A DNA stretch of 10,005 nucleotides from Caldifarciminota bacterium (GCA_015486685.1 WFRC01000038.1:1-10005), one strand, 5' to 3'; positions 1 through 7,999 are shown, numbered from the stretch's first letter. Translations and numbers: made by a program. The notes: a model not told the origin generated them from the letters alone.

Positions 1-1436
1 ACTTTTTCAGGTTCCACTATAAGTCTTATTTCTCTTCCTGCCTGCATAGCGTAAACTTTACCAACTCCATCATAGGAACTTGCAATTTGTTCAAGTTTAT
101 CAAGTTTTTTAATATATGCTTCAAGGGTTTCTCTCCTTGCACCAGGTCTTGAACCAGATATTGCATCTGCTGACTGGACTAAAACAGCAATAGGTGAGGT
201 AGGCTCAACCTCTTCATGGTGAGCGGCAATTGCATTCACTACAACAGGATTTTCACCAAACTTTTTTGCGATTTCTGCACCTATAAGCGCATGGGTACCT
301 TCATATTTTTGGTCTACTGCTTTACCAATATCATGCAGTAATCCTGCCCTTTTCGCATCACTAATATCAAGACCCAATTCCCCCGCCATCAATCCTGCCA
401 GATATGCAACTTCTTTTGAATGTTGGAGGACATTCTGCCCATAGCTCATTCTGTATTTTAACTTTCCAAGAAGTTTTATCAATTCTGGATGTATTCCGGG
501 AATACCTACTTCAAGCACGGTATCTTCACCAGCCCGCACAGTCATATCTTCAACATCCTTTTGTGCCTTTGCAACAACTTCTTCAATCCTTGCAGGGTGT
601 ATTCTCCCATCAACAATCAATCTTTCAATCGCAATTCTTGCCACTTCTCTCCTGATAGGATTAAAACCAGACAATATCACAGCCTCAGGTGTATCATCAA
701 TGATAACCTCTATACCTGTTGCATTTTCAAATGCCCTTATATTTCTACCTTCTCTGCCAATAATCCTTCCTTTCATATCATCATTCGGGAGTGAAACAAC
801 TGTTACGGTAGTTTCAGTAACATGGTCTGTTGCACATTTTTGAATAGCACTTGCAATAATTTCTTTTGCTTCTTTTTCAGCCTGCATACGCGCTTTTTCC
901 TTAATTTCCCTTGTCATCTGGGCTGCCTCATATTTTACCTGCGTCTTGAGATTTTCAAGCAGCCGCTCTTTTGCCTCATTTTTTGTCATTCCGGAGATTT
1001 CTTCTAATTTTTTATTCTCCTCACTTATAAGACGCGTATATCTTTCTTCTTTTGCCCTTACTGCCCTTTCTTTTTGAAAGATTTCCTTCTCTCTCCTCTG
1101 CAAATCTTGCTCTCTCTTATGGACAAAGGCAGATTTTTTATCAATTCCCATTTCTTTATCTGCCAGTCTTCTCTCTCTTTGTTGTAATTCTTTGGTAGCA
1201 TTTCTTGTGCTTTTTTCAAAATCATTCCGCATCTTTCCCATTAATTCTTTTGATTCAAATGTGGCAGACCTTTTAATTGTTTCTGCTTCTCTTTTTGCTT
1301 CTGATACAATCTTATCAGCAAGTTCCTTTATGCTGACAATTTTCTTCTCCCTTAACTTAATAGAGAAAAAGTATCCAAATGCATACGCTATACCACCTAC
1401 TAAAATTATTAAAATAATAGATAATACTATAAACAT
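1..1436 (-). CDS. rny: Ribonuclease Y, 3' end beyond the window
   Basis: Membrane-anchored endoribonuclease that starts mRNA decay. Translating the minus strand from the ATG at 1436 gives 478 open codons that run off the left edge; the family is about 510-520 residues, so roughly 35-40 C-terminal residues are missing. Domains in order: one hydrophobic N-terminal segment (residues 2-24), a long charged coiled coil (about 30-205), a KH RNA-binding domain with GRIIGREGRN at 223-232, and an HD phosphohydrolase domain with the metal-binding pair H368-D369 in LLHDIGKA, followed by GTHALIGAE and AAHHEE. The start has a GAGGTG ribosome site 4 nt upstream and puts the membrane segment at the extreme N-terminus, as the family requires. 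It lies 35 nt after zapA and is probably the distal gene of the operon. Identity is near certain from the KH-HD architecture. Confidence 0.97.
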   Translation of the reverse strand, partial: MFIVLSIILIILVGGIAYAFGYFFSIKLREKKIVSIKELADKIVSEAKREAETIKRSATFESKELMGKMRNDFEKSTRNATKELQQRERRLADKEMGIDKKSAFVHKREQDLQRREKEIFQKERAVRAKEERYTRLISEENKKLEEISGMTKNEAKERLLENLKTQVKYEAAQMTREIKEKARMQAEKEAKEIIASAIQKCATDHVTETTVTVVSLPNDDMKGRIIGREGRNIRAFENATGIEVIIDDTPEAVILSGFNPIRREVARIAIERLIVDGRIHPARIEEVVAKAQKDVEDMTVRAGEDTVLEVGIPGIHPELIKLLGKLKYRMSYGQNVLQHSKEVAYLAGLMAGELGLDISDAKRAGLLHDIGKAVDQKYEGTHALIGAEIAKKFGENPVVVNAIAAHHEEVEPTSPIAVLVQSADAISGSRPGARRETLEAYIKKLDKLEQIASSYDGVGKVYAMQAGREIRLIVEPEK

Positions 1437-1471
1437 ATTTCACCTCACTTTCTATGTGTAGATGAGGTAGA

Positions 1472-1708
1472 TTATGGTAAAACCGATTCAAGTCTGTTTA
1501 TCTTCTCTGCAACCCTTTGCATATCATCTGCAAGATTAAGCGCAGTGAGAACCGCTATCCTTGTATCTGAAATATAAGGATTTTTTGCACCTATTTCTTT
1601 CATTGATGAATCTACAAATTTCGCGATCTCAAATGCAAGGTTTGGACTCTGGTCTGTCTCTAATTTATAATAACTCCCATATATTTTTACTTCTATTGTT
1701 TTACCCAT
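1472..1708 (-). CDS. zapA: Cell division protein ZapA
   Basis: A 78-residue protein of the ZapA family, which binds and bundles FtsZ at the division ring. The N-terminal half, starting MGKTIEVKIYGSYYKLETD, matches the family's beta-rich head, and RIAVLTALNLADDMQRVAEK (residues 49-68) is the conserved helix leading into the C-terminal coiled coil. It is near the Bacillus length (about 85) and clearly shorter than the E. coli protein (109), so the dimer-forming coiled coil is short. The ATG follows the stop of the upstream small coiled-coil gene by 2 nt, with AGGGG inside that gene's last codons as a plausible ribosome site, so translation is probably coupled. A zapA gene between pheT and rny is a recurrent bacterial arrangement, which supports the call. 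Confidence 0.9.
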   Translation of the reverse strand: MGKTIEVKIYGSYYKLETDQSPNLAFEIAKFVDSSMKEIGAKNPYISDTRIAVLTALNLADDMQRVAEKINRLESVLP

Positions 1709-1710
1709 AT

Positions 1711-1893
1711 CTACCCCTGAATTATTTGTTGAATTTTTTCCATAATTCTATCAATAATTTCTTTTGCTTTACCCTGAGCATCTTCCAATTCACTTACCTT
1801 TTTTCTTAAGCTCTCATTCTCAGATTTAAGGGTATTTATATAAGCGATTGTTCTATCTATGGTCTTTTCTAATTTATCCATATCGGGAAACAT
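1711..1893 (-). CDS. Small coiled-coil protein, ZapB-like
   Basis: A 60-residue protein that is helical almost throughout: a short head (MFPDMDKLE), then repeated hydrophobic positions with heavy K/E content (TLKSENESLRKKVSELED in the middle). No enzymatic motif or membrane segment is seen. The sequence type and the position directly before zapA suggest a ZapB-like partner of the division ring, but small coiled coils look alike and homology cannot be shown here. The ATG at 1893 shares one base with the pheT stop (TAATG) and has a perfect AAGGAGG 5 nt upstream, inside the last pheT codons. This favours the first Met over the Met at codon 5. Efficient re-initiation after pheT is likely. It is a real gene by its ribosome site and its fit in the operon; the function is inferred from context. 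Confidence 0.8.
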   Translation of the reverse strand: MFPDMDKLEKTIDRTIAYINTLKSENESLRKKVSELEDAQGKAKEIIDRIMEKIQQIIQG

Positions 1894-3908
1894 TATTGCC
1901 TCCTTATTTCAATGTTGTTTTTTTCTAATATAGTAAAGATTTTATCCATTTCTTTATCAACTTCTTCATCGTTCAATGTCCTTTCTTTTGTCCTGAATAC
2001 AAGTGAATATGCAAAGCTCTTTTTCCCCTCAGGGATATTCTTACCTGTGTAATAATCCATCAATCTTACATCCTCAAGTATAGAAATATTCATATCTCTG
2101 ATGAGGTTCAGAACAAATTCACTATTCCTGTCTTTATTTAATATCAAAGAAACATCCCTTTTAATCCCCGGAAATTTTGGCGGTAGGCTGATATAATCTC
2201 TGGTAGGTTTAAATTTAATCAACAACCCTGCGTCAATTTCAAAGGCATAGGCATCGGGAGCTCCAAATTTTTCTCGTATCAATCTATTAACCCTTCCTGC
2301 CCAGCCAATTTTTTCTTTCTCGGTATAAATGCCAACGCATAAGTGCTTTTCGAATAGCGGATTTTCATCATATTCAAATGCAAAATTTATATCATAATTT
2401 CCGAGGATTGTCTCTACCCCACCTTTTATGTCGTAAAAATCGTATTTCCTTTCTTTTCTATGCCACTCTCGTGGGATACTGCCCATAAGAATACCTGACA
2501 AATATGTTTTTTCTACATTGGGGGAAAAAAAGACTGTTCCCATTTCAAACAACCTTATGTCTGCAATGCCCCTGTTAGCATTTTTCGCTCCTGATTCAAT
2601 AAGTCCCAATAATAGTGTTGTTCTCATAACATCCCTTTCTGGCCACATAGGATTTTTCAACTGGACAAAATTTTTCAGATTCTCGTTCCCTTCCGAAAGA
2701 TTTTCTACTACACTCCTTTCCATAAAACTCAAATTATATACCTCGTAGAAACCTGAAAAAACAGCAATCTCTCTCAATCTTCTAAATTCGTATCTTGGGT
2801 CTTCTGGCATTTCCTGCCCTTTAATCCTGAATCTATAAGGAATATTCTTATATCCTGTGAGTCTTGCAAATTCTTCCCAGATATCACTCTCACCATCAAT
2901 ATCCCTTCTGAATGATGGCACAAGAAACTTAACAGGGTTATTTCCAACATTTTTAATACCAAATCTCTCTACCTTCTTTACTACATCTCCCATATTTAGA
3001 GAAATCCCTAAAAGTTTTTCCCCTCTTTCCTTAGTTATCTCAACCAACTTTTCAGCATTCACATCAGGATTTGAATCGAATATTTTCTCTTCAATCTTTC
3101 CTGATGCCCATTCCTGGACTAAATACGCCGCATCATCCTGAGAATATGGGAGTATCCCAATGTCTCCCTTTCTCTCGAATCTTGCAGCCGACTCTGTTTC
3201 AAGAGAAAGAGACCTTACCCCTCTGGTAATTCTTACAGGGTCGAAATAGGCAGATTCAATTGCAATATTCTTTGTAGATGCCGTTACAGATGAATGAATT
3301 CCTCCCATAACACCAGCAATTGCCAGAATTTTTTTTTCATCGGCAATAACAAGAATTTCAGGGGTCAATTTTCTTTTCTGCCCATCAAGTGTAATGATTC
3401 TTTCACCATCCTTTGCCTTTCTAACAATAATTTTACCTTCAATCTTATCCTTATCAAATATATGAAGCGGTTGCCCCGTCTCTAACATTACCCAATTTGA
3501 TATATCTACAATCTGATTAATAGAACTTATCCCTGAACATTCAAGCCTCTCCCCTATCCAATCGGGTGATTTTTCCACCTTAATTCCATCAATACACCTT
3601 ACGGTATACCTTGGACAATCCTCTTTATCTTCAATTACAACATCCATTGAAGGTGCTTCTAAAGATTCTATCCCAAATGTTTTTTCTTTAAGAGGAATAG
3701 AAAAATATGCAGAAATTTCTCTTGCAAGCCCCATTATACTCAAAAGGTCAGGCCTATTTGGCCTGATATCAAGATTATAATACAAATCTCCTCCACAGGT
3801 TTCCTGAGAAACTACCTCTATACCCAGATGTGTGAAAACCTCTTCTAATGCTTTATCAGGGCAGGGAAAATCTACCCATTCCTTGAGCCATTTAACACTT
3901 GCTTTCAT
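1893..3908 (-). CDS. pheT: Phenylalanyl-tRNA synthetase beta subunit, short form without OB-fold tRNA-binding domain
   Basis: Large subunit of the alpha2-beta2 enzyme that charges tRNA-Phe. At 671 residues it is about 120 shorter than the usual bacterial PheT (near 795). The N-terminus MKASVKWLKEWVDFPCPDK matches the family, but after GIEVVSQETCGGD (residues 29-41) the sequence passes straight to the conserved LDIRPNRPDLLSIMGLARE (46-64). In E. coli these two blocks are separated by the roughly 110-residue B2 OB-fold domain, which is absent here. The rest is present: B3/B4 editing region (about 95-265, with QIVDISNWVMLETGQPLHIFD at 132-152), B5 (about 285-355), the catalytic-like core and the C-terminal anticodon-binding FDX-ACB domain (about 580-668). 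The reading frame is intact and no frameshift is seen. The ATG overlaps the pheS stop by 4 nt (ATGA), with GGGG 8 nt upstream; translation is probably coupled so that the subunits are made in equal amounts. Confidence 0.97.
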   Translation of the reverse strand: MKASVKWLKEWVDFPCPDKALEEVFTHLGIEVVSQETCGGDLYYNLDIRPNRPDLLSIMGLAREISAYFSIPLKEKTFGIESLEAPSMDVVIEDKEDCPRYTVRCIDGIKVEKSPDWIGERLECSGISSINQIVDISNWVMLETGQPLHIFDKDKIEGKIIVRKAKDGERIITLDGQKRKLTPEILVIADEKKILAIAGVMGGIHSSVTASTKNIAIESAYFDPVRITRGVRSLSLETESAARFERKGDIGILPYSQDDAAYLVQEWASGKIEEKIFDSNPDVNAEKLVEITKERGEKLLGISLNMGDVVKKVERFGIKNVGNNPVKFLVPSFRRDIDGESDIWEEFARLTGYKNIPYRFRIKGQEMPEDPRYEFRRLREIAVFSGFYEVYNLSFMERSVVENLSEGNENLKNFVQLKNPMWPERDVMRTTLLLGLIESGAKNANRGIADIRLFEMGTVFFSPNVEKTYLSGILMGSIPREWHRKERKYDFYDIKGGVETILGNYDINFAFEYDENPLFEKHLCVGIYTEKEKIGWAGRVNRLIREKFGAPDAYAFEIDAGLLIKFKPTRDYISLPPKFPGIKRDVSLILNKDRNSEFVLNLIRDMNISILEDVRLMDYYTGKNIPEGKKSFAYSLVFRTKERTLNDEEVDKEMDKIFTILEKNNIEIRRQ
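1899..1905 (-). promoter_or_regulatory. Shine-Dalgarno for the ZapB-like gene, inside pheT
   Basis: A full AAGGAGG lies in the last sense codons of pheT, 5 nt before the TAATG stop-start overlap. It fixes the start of the small coiled-coil gene and suggests strong, possibly independent initiation there in addition to coupling. Confidence 0.8.
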
Positions 3909-4906
3909 CTAAATTGCCCCAGAAATCTTAAATCATTCTCATAAAACAGTCTTATATCAGGTATATTGTATTTTATCATCAAAACCCTTTCAACTCCAAT
4001 TCCAAATGCAAGCCCTGTATACTGCTCATTATTATATTTTACATTTTTCAAAACATTATAATGCACCATCCCACATCCCAGTATTTCTATCCAACCTGTA
4101 TATTTACAAACCTTGCACCCTTTTCCTTTACAAAATGGGCAGGAAATCCACATCTCCGCAGAAGGTTCAGTAAAAGGAAAATAGTCAGGAACAAACTTCA
4201 CCTTTATGTCTTTACCGTAAATTTCCTTTGCAAATACATCCAGAATACCAAATAAATCACTCATACCTACATCTTTATCAACCCAGAGCGCCTCTACCTG
4301 ATGAAATACAGGAGAATGTGTTGCATCAAAGGGGTCTACCCTGTATGTCCTTCCGGGCGATATAACCTTTATTGGTGGTTGCTTCTTTAACATAGCCCTT
4401 ACCTGAACAGGAGAAGTATGTGTTCTCAGAAGCATTCCATCCTCCAGATAAAATGTATCGTGCATCTCTCTCGCAGGATGATATGGAGGTATATTAAGCG
4501 CCTCAAAATTATAATAATCTGTCTCAATTTCCGGACCATACTCTACTGAAAATCCCATCCTGACAAATATATCCACAATCTCATTCTCAATACGAGAGAT
4601 AGGGTGCATCCCACCTATGGGTAATTTCCTGCCGGGAAGTGTCAAATCAATCTGTTCGGTTTGTTTCTCTTTAATTCTGGATAATCTCTCATTTATAGCA
4701 GATTCAATTTCAGACCTCAAAATGTTTACAACCTTACCAAAATTGGGTCTTTCATCTGCCGAAAGTGTTCTAATCTCATTCATAAGACCTTTAATAATTC
4801 CCTTTTTCCCAAGATATTCTATCCTTAAATTCTCTATTTCTGTATCAGGAGCATTTACAATCTTCTCTAATGCCTCTTTTTTAAGAGTTTCAATATCTTT
4901 ATTCAT
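3905..4906 (-). CDS. pheS: Phenylalanyl-tRNA synthetase alpha subunit
   Basis: A 333-residue catalytic subunit of cytoplasmic PheRS, the usual length. An N-terminal helical arm (about 1-85) is the tRNA-Phe-binding coiled coil. The class II core follows: GMHPISRIENEIVDIF, then TSPVQVRAML, RTYRVDPFDATHSPVFHQVE (motif 2 region), FPFTEPSAEM, and the glycine-rich motif 3 GLAFGIGVERVLMIKYNI. The cysteine-rich stretch CPFCKGKGCKVCKYTGW followed by EILGCGMVH is a normal element of many bacterial PheS proteins. It follows rplT by 74 nt. An in-frame TAG lies two codons before the ATG, so the start is fixed, yet the 25 nt upstream contain no recognisable Shine-Dalgarno, only a 10-bp palindrome AACCATGGTT (4912-4921). 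No obvious promoter, T-box or attenuator fits in the gap. Confidence 0.98.
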   Translation of the reverse strand: MNKDIETLKKEALEKIVNAPDTEIENLRIEYLGKKGIIKGLMNEIRTLSADERPNFGKVVNILRSEIESAINERLSRIKEKQTEQIDLTLPGRKLPIGGMHPISRIENEIVDIFVRMGFSVEYGPEIETDYYNFEALNIPPYHPAREMHDTFYLEDGMLLRTHTSPVQVRAMLKKQPPIKVISPGRTYRVDPFDATHSPVFHQVEALWVDKDVGMSDLFGILDVFAKEIYGKDIKVKFVPDYFPFTEPSAEMWISCPFCKGKGCKVCKYTGWIEILGCGMVHYNVLKNVKYNNEQYTGLAFGIGVERVLMIKYNIPDIRLFYENDLRFLGQFR

Positions 4907-4980
4907 ACGCTAACCATGGTTGTTTATCTTAACTTCAACCTGTCTTTTGCCAGTATCTGCCTTTTTTCACTTCCCACTTA

Positions 4981-5337
4981 TTATCCATTCATCTTTTCCT
5001 GAACCGTTTCCACAACAGACTTAAAACCATCGGGGTCTCTTATTGACATTTCAGCAAGCATCTTTCTTGACAGGTCAATCCCTGATTTATGAAGTCCCCC
5101 TATGAATTTACTATAGTTTAGTCCATAAGGCCTAACAGCTGCATTTATTCTCATAATCCAGAGTTTTCTAAAATCTCCTTTCCTCTTTCTCCTGTCGCGA
5201 TATGCATAAGCAAGAGCCTTCATTACATTCTCATGAGCGATCTTAAATGCATTTTTTCTTTTTCCAAAACTTCCTTTACTTAGTTTTAGCCATTTTTTTC
5301 TTCTTTTTCTTGTTTGAGGTGAATTTTTTGTTCTCAT
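4981..5337 (-). CDS. rplT: Large-subunit ribosomal protein L20
   Basis: A 118-residue basic protein, the full family length. It binds 23S rRNA early in 50S assembly and is also the classic translational repressor of this operon in E. coli and Bacillus. Family signatures: the arginine/lysine-rich N-terminal extension (TRKRRKKWLKLSKGSFGKRK), YAYRDRRKRKGDFRKLWIMR (residues 45-64), INAAVRPYGLNYSKFIGGL (65-83), and the globular end with LSRKMLAEMSIRDPDGF. AGGAGG lies 6 nt before the ATG and overlaps the rpmI stop region, so the two ribosomal genes are tightly linked. I do not see an L20-binding leader structure by eye. Confidence 0.99.
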   Translation of the reverse strand: MRTKNSPQTRKRRKKWLKLSKGSFGKRKNAFKIAHENVMKALAYAYRDRRKRKGDFRKLWIMRINAAVRPYGLNYSKFIGGLHKSGIDLSRKMLAEMSIRDPDGFKSVVETVQEKMNG

Positions 5338-5347
5338 TCCAATCCTC

Positions 5348-5545
5348 CTATTTGTGCGGTAGAATTTTTTTTAAATTCTTCTCATCACTTTTTGCAACAA
5401 GCACGGATTTTCTCAGGTTTCGTTTCCTTTTTCTCGTTTTTGATGTTGCCTTATGACTGTGAAAAGCCTGCTTTCTTTTAATTTTACCTTTTCCTGTAAT
5501 TCTAAATCTTTTTTTTGCAGCGGATTTTGTCTTTAATTTTGGCAT
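5348..5545 (-). CDS. rpmI: Large-subunit ribosomal protein L35
   Basis: A 65-residue very basic protein. MPKLKTKSAAKKRFRITGKGKIKRK at the start and the later HSHKATSKTRKRKRNLRK stretch are diagnostic of L35. I start at the ATG at 5545: it gives the canonical MPKLKTK N-terminus and has AAAGGTGG 5 nt upstream. A GTG three codons earlier would add residues not seen in the family. The ATG is one base after the infC stop, so the ribosome site lies in the last infC codons and translation is likely coupled. Confidence 0.98.
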   Translation of the reverse strand: MPKLKTKSAAKKRFRITGKGKIKRKQAFHSHKATSKTRKRKRNLRKSVLVAKSDEKNLKKILPHK

Positions 5546-5546
5546 A

Positions 5547-6062
5547 TTAACCACCTTTCTTTGGAGATAGAATAAAAAATACCATTCTACCCTCCCATTG
5601 AGGTTTCCCTTCTAATTGCGCAAATTCTTTCGTATCTTCAATAGTCCTATCTACAATCTTTTGCGCCATTTCAGGTTTTGACAATTCTCTACCTCTCATT
5701 GTTACAAAAATTTTTACCTTATACCTATCCTTTTCAATAAATTCCCTTATTTTTTTTAACTTTATCTCATAATCATGCGGGTCAATCTTTGGTTTTATCT
5801 TAATAGATTTGAGCCCATGCTTTTGTTTCTTTTTAGACTGTTTATTCTTTTTGCTTTCCGAGTAAATAAATCTCCCGAAATCCATCAATTTACATACAGG
5901 AGGATTCGCACCAGTCGATACCTCCACGAGGTCAAGCCCCCTTGCTTTTGCTGTATAAATGGCTCTTTCCAGAGGTACTATCCCTATTTTTTCACCACCT
6001 GAGCCTATCAGCAAAACTTTGGAAGCCCGAATCTCATTATTTACTCTATAATGTCTCTCTAT
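5547..6062 (-). CDS. infC: Translation initiation factor IF-3, predicted AUA start
   Basis: IF3 prevents premature 50S joining and proofreads start codons. The two-domain protein is clear: N-domain with GEKIGIVPLERAIYTA and LDLVEVSTGANPPVCKLMDFG, a lysine-rich linker, then C-domain with LKSIKIKPKIDPHDYEIKLK and FVTMRGRELSKPEMAQKI. The first conventional start in frame is TTG at 6014, which gives 155 residues, has no ribosome site and cuts off conserved N-terminal sequence. Reading upstream in the same frame adds RVNNEIRASKV, which aligns with the family's RINEEIRAREV block. An in-frame TAG lies just beyond. The only near-cognate codon at a suitable distance from a ribosome site is ATA at 6062-6060, 6 nt after a perfect AAGGAGG. 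This start gives a 171-residue protein beginning with ERHYRVNNEIRAS after the initiator, and it overlaps the thrS end by 17 nt. The protein identity is near certain; the AUA start is an inference with good support. Confidence 0.95.
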   Translation of the reverse strand: MERHYRVNNEIRASKVLLIGSGGEKIGIVPLERAIYTAKARGLDLVEVSTGANPPVCKLMDFGRFIYSESKKNKQSKKKQKHGLKSIKIKPKIDPHDYEIKLKKIREFIEKDRYKVKIFVTMRGRELSKPEMAQKIVDRTIEDTKEFAQLEGKPQWEGRMVFFILSPKKGG

Positions 6063-7980
6063 ACTCTACCTCCTTGTTTATTTTTTCCTCTAATATCTTA
6101 ATGGCTTCATCTACTGAAAAAATGCCAATTTCTCCCTTCTTATGTTGTCTTACAGACAACTTATTCTCATCTACCTCCCTTTGTCCGATAATAATCATAT
6201 AGGGTATCTTTAAACTTTCCGCTTCTCTGATTTTATATCCAATCTTTTCGTTCCTTATGTCCAATTCAACCCTCAAATGGTGTTTATGCATATCCTGTTG
6301 CACTTTATTTGCAAATGAAACACCTGTATCTGTTACCGTTAAGATTTTTGCCTGTACAGGTGCAAGCCAGAGGGGAAAATTTCCTGCATAGTGTTCTATT
6401 AATCCACCTACAAATCTTTCGAGAGACCCCAGAAGTGCACGATGAACCATATAAACCAGTTTTTTCTCCCCATTTTTATCTATATATGTAATATTAAATC
6501 TTCTGGGAAGATTAAAATCAAACTGAATGGTTGGTCCCTGCCAGTACCTGCCAATCGCATCTTTGAGGTCAATATCAATTTTGGGACCGTAAAATACCGC
6601 TCCACCCTCTTCAATTGCAAATGAAAGCCCCTTCTCATCTAATGTTTTTCTTAATGCATCTTCTGCCTGCTGCCATTCAGTATCACTCCCCGCATACTTT
6701 TCTTTGTGCTCAGGGTCTCTAACGGAAAGTTTGATTCTGAAATCCTTGTATCCGAATGCCTTAATCATATAAATAGCAAAATCCACAACACCTGAAACTT
6801 CATCACCCAATTGTTCCGGGGTGCAAAAGATATGACCATCATCCTGGGTAAAACCGCGCACCCTCAACATACCATGTAGAACGCCCGACCTTTCCCTTCT
6901 GTAAACAGTGCCCAATTCCGCATACCTGATAGGCAAATCTTTATAACTCCTTAATTGACTCTTAAATATCAGTATATGACCGGGACAATTCATAGGTTTT
7001 ACCACAAATTCTTCATTATCTATCTGGAAAAAATACATATTTTCCTTATAATAATCAAAATGACCTGATATTTTCCACAAATCACTTTTTGCAATATGCG
7101 GAGTATAAACGAGTTCATACCCCCTTTTTCTATGTTCGTCTATCCAGAAATTCTCTATAACCCTCCTTATCACTGCCCCTTTTGGATGCCAAAAAACAAG
7201 CCCTGCACCTGCTTCAGGATATATAGAAAATAAATCTAATGCCTTACCCAATTTTCTGTGGTCTCTTTTCTTTGCCTCCTCATATCGGATAAGAAATTTT
7301 TTCAATTCCTTTCTTTCAAAAAATGTAATTCCATAAATTCTCTGCATAGAGGCTTTATGCTCATCTCCATGCCAATAAGCAGATGCAAAACTCAAAAGTT
7401 TAATATTTTTTACAAACCCGGTAGATGTAATATGTGGTCCCTTACACAAATCAATAAAATCTCCCTGTTTATAAATTGAAACCTTATCTTCCGGAATATC
7501 CCGAATAAGTTCTACCTTGAAATCTTCTCCCTTTTCAGAAAACAACTTATCTGCATCTTTTTTGCTTATATCTTCCCTCACAAGTTGATAATCTGCATCA
7601 ACAATCTTTTTCATCTCTTCCTCTATACGAGGTATATCTTCTTCTGCAAAGGGTTTATCAATAAAGAAATCATAATAAAATCCGTTCTCAATAGCAGGTC
7701 CTATTCCCAATTTCGCTGAGGGGAATAGTCTCTTTACTGCCTGAGCAAGTATATGTGAGGATGTATGCCAGAAGGCACTTAAAACATTCTCATCCGGATA
7801 TTCAATAATCTCACAATCACTGCCTTCTGTTATAGGAGTCAATAAATCCTGTATTCTATTGCTACACCTTATGAGTACAGGTTTATCTCCGATTTTATCA
7901 ACTATAAAATTCCTCAAAGAAATACCTTCTGGTTTTATCCCCAGAGGTTTCCCTTTATAAAAAATATTTATATTAGTCAC
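6046..7980 (-). CDS. thrS: Threonyl-tRNA synthetase
   Basis: Class II synthetase that charges tRNA-Thr and edits mischarged serine; 644 residues, the usual full length. Order: TGS domain (1-62), editing domain with zinc-type residues H72-x3-H76 and C179/H183 in LCKGPHI, class II catalytic core with MNCPGH (C332), RYAELGTVYRRERSGVLHGMLR in motif 2, DDGHIF (H383) and MVHRALLGSLERFVGGLIEH (H513, motif 3), then the anticodon-binding domain (about 540-640). C332, H383 and H513 are the expected zinc ligands for threonine recognition. The start is GTG: an in-frame TAA lies five codons upstream, so no earlier start exists. GAAAGG lies only 3 nt before GTG, a tight spacing. It begins 19 nt after the tRNA-Val CCA end, so no T-box leader fits between them. 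Its end overlaps infC. Confidence 0.98.
   Translation of the reverse strand: MTNINIFYKGKPLGIKPEGISLRNFIVDKIGDKPVLIRCSNRIQDLLTPITEGSDCEIIEYPDENVLSAFWHTSSHILAQAVKRLFPSAKLGIGPAIENGFYYDFFIDKPFAEEDIPRIEEEMKKIVDADYQLVREDISKKDADKLFSEKGEDFKVELIRDIPEDKVSIYKQGDFIDLCKGPHITSTGFVKNIKLLSFASAYWHGDEHKASMQRIYGITFFERKELKKFLIRYEEAKKRDHRKLGKALDLFSIYPEAGAGLVFWHPKGAVIRRVIENFWIDEHRKRGYELVYTPHIAKSDLWKISGHFDYYKENMYFFQIDNEEFVVKPMNCPGHILIFKSQLRSYKDLPIRYAELGTVYRRERSGVLHGMLRVRGFTQDDGHIFCTPEQLGDEVSGVVDFAIYMIKAFGYKDFRIKLSVRDPEHKEKYAGSDTEWQQAEDALRKTLDEKGLSFAIEEGGAVFYGPKIDIDLKDAIGRYWQGPTIQFDFNLPRRFNITYIDKNGEKKLVYMVHRALLGSLERFVGGLIEHYAGNFPLWLAPVQAKILTVTDTGVSFANKVQQDMHKHHLRVELDIRNEKIGYKIREAESLKIPYMIIIGQREVDENKLSVRQHKKGEIGIFSVDEAIKILEEKINKEVEYRETL
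6060..6075 (-). promoter_or_regulatory. infC: infC initiation site: AAGGAGG plus AUA codon inside thrS
   Basis: AAGGAGG occupies 6075-6069, six bases follow, and ATA sits at 6062-6060. The ribosome site lies in the last thrS codons (N-K-E-V). In E. coli and several other bacteria infC begins with AUU, which IF3 discriminates against, so the factor represses its own translation. AUA is another codon IF3 is expected to reject. The perfect Shine-Dalgarno would offset the weak codon. Confidence 0.75.
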
Positions 7981-7999
7981 ATTCCTTTCATTTTATCTA

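Noticed and set aside
2518..3485. Several plus-strand open frames of 60-95 codons within pheT
   Set aside because: Antisense shadows of a well-conserved gene; no independent coding signs.
5543..5554. GTG start for rpmI three codons upstream
   Set aside because: It would place the start within the last infC codons without a ribosome site, and the family N-terminus is MPKLKTK.
7981..7999. T-box riboswitch upstream of thrS
   Set aside because: Only 19 nt separate the tRNA from thrS, too short for a T-box.
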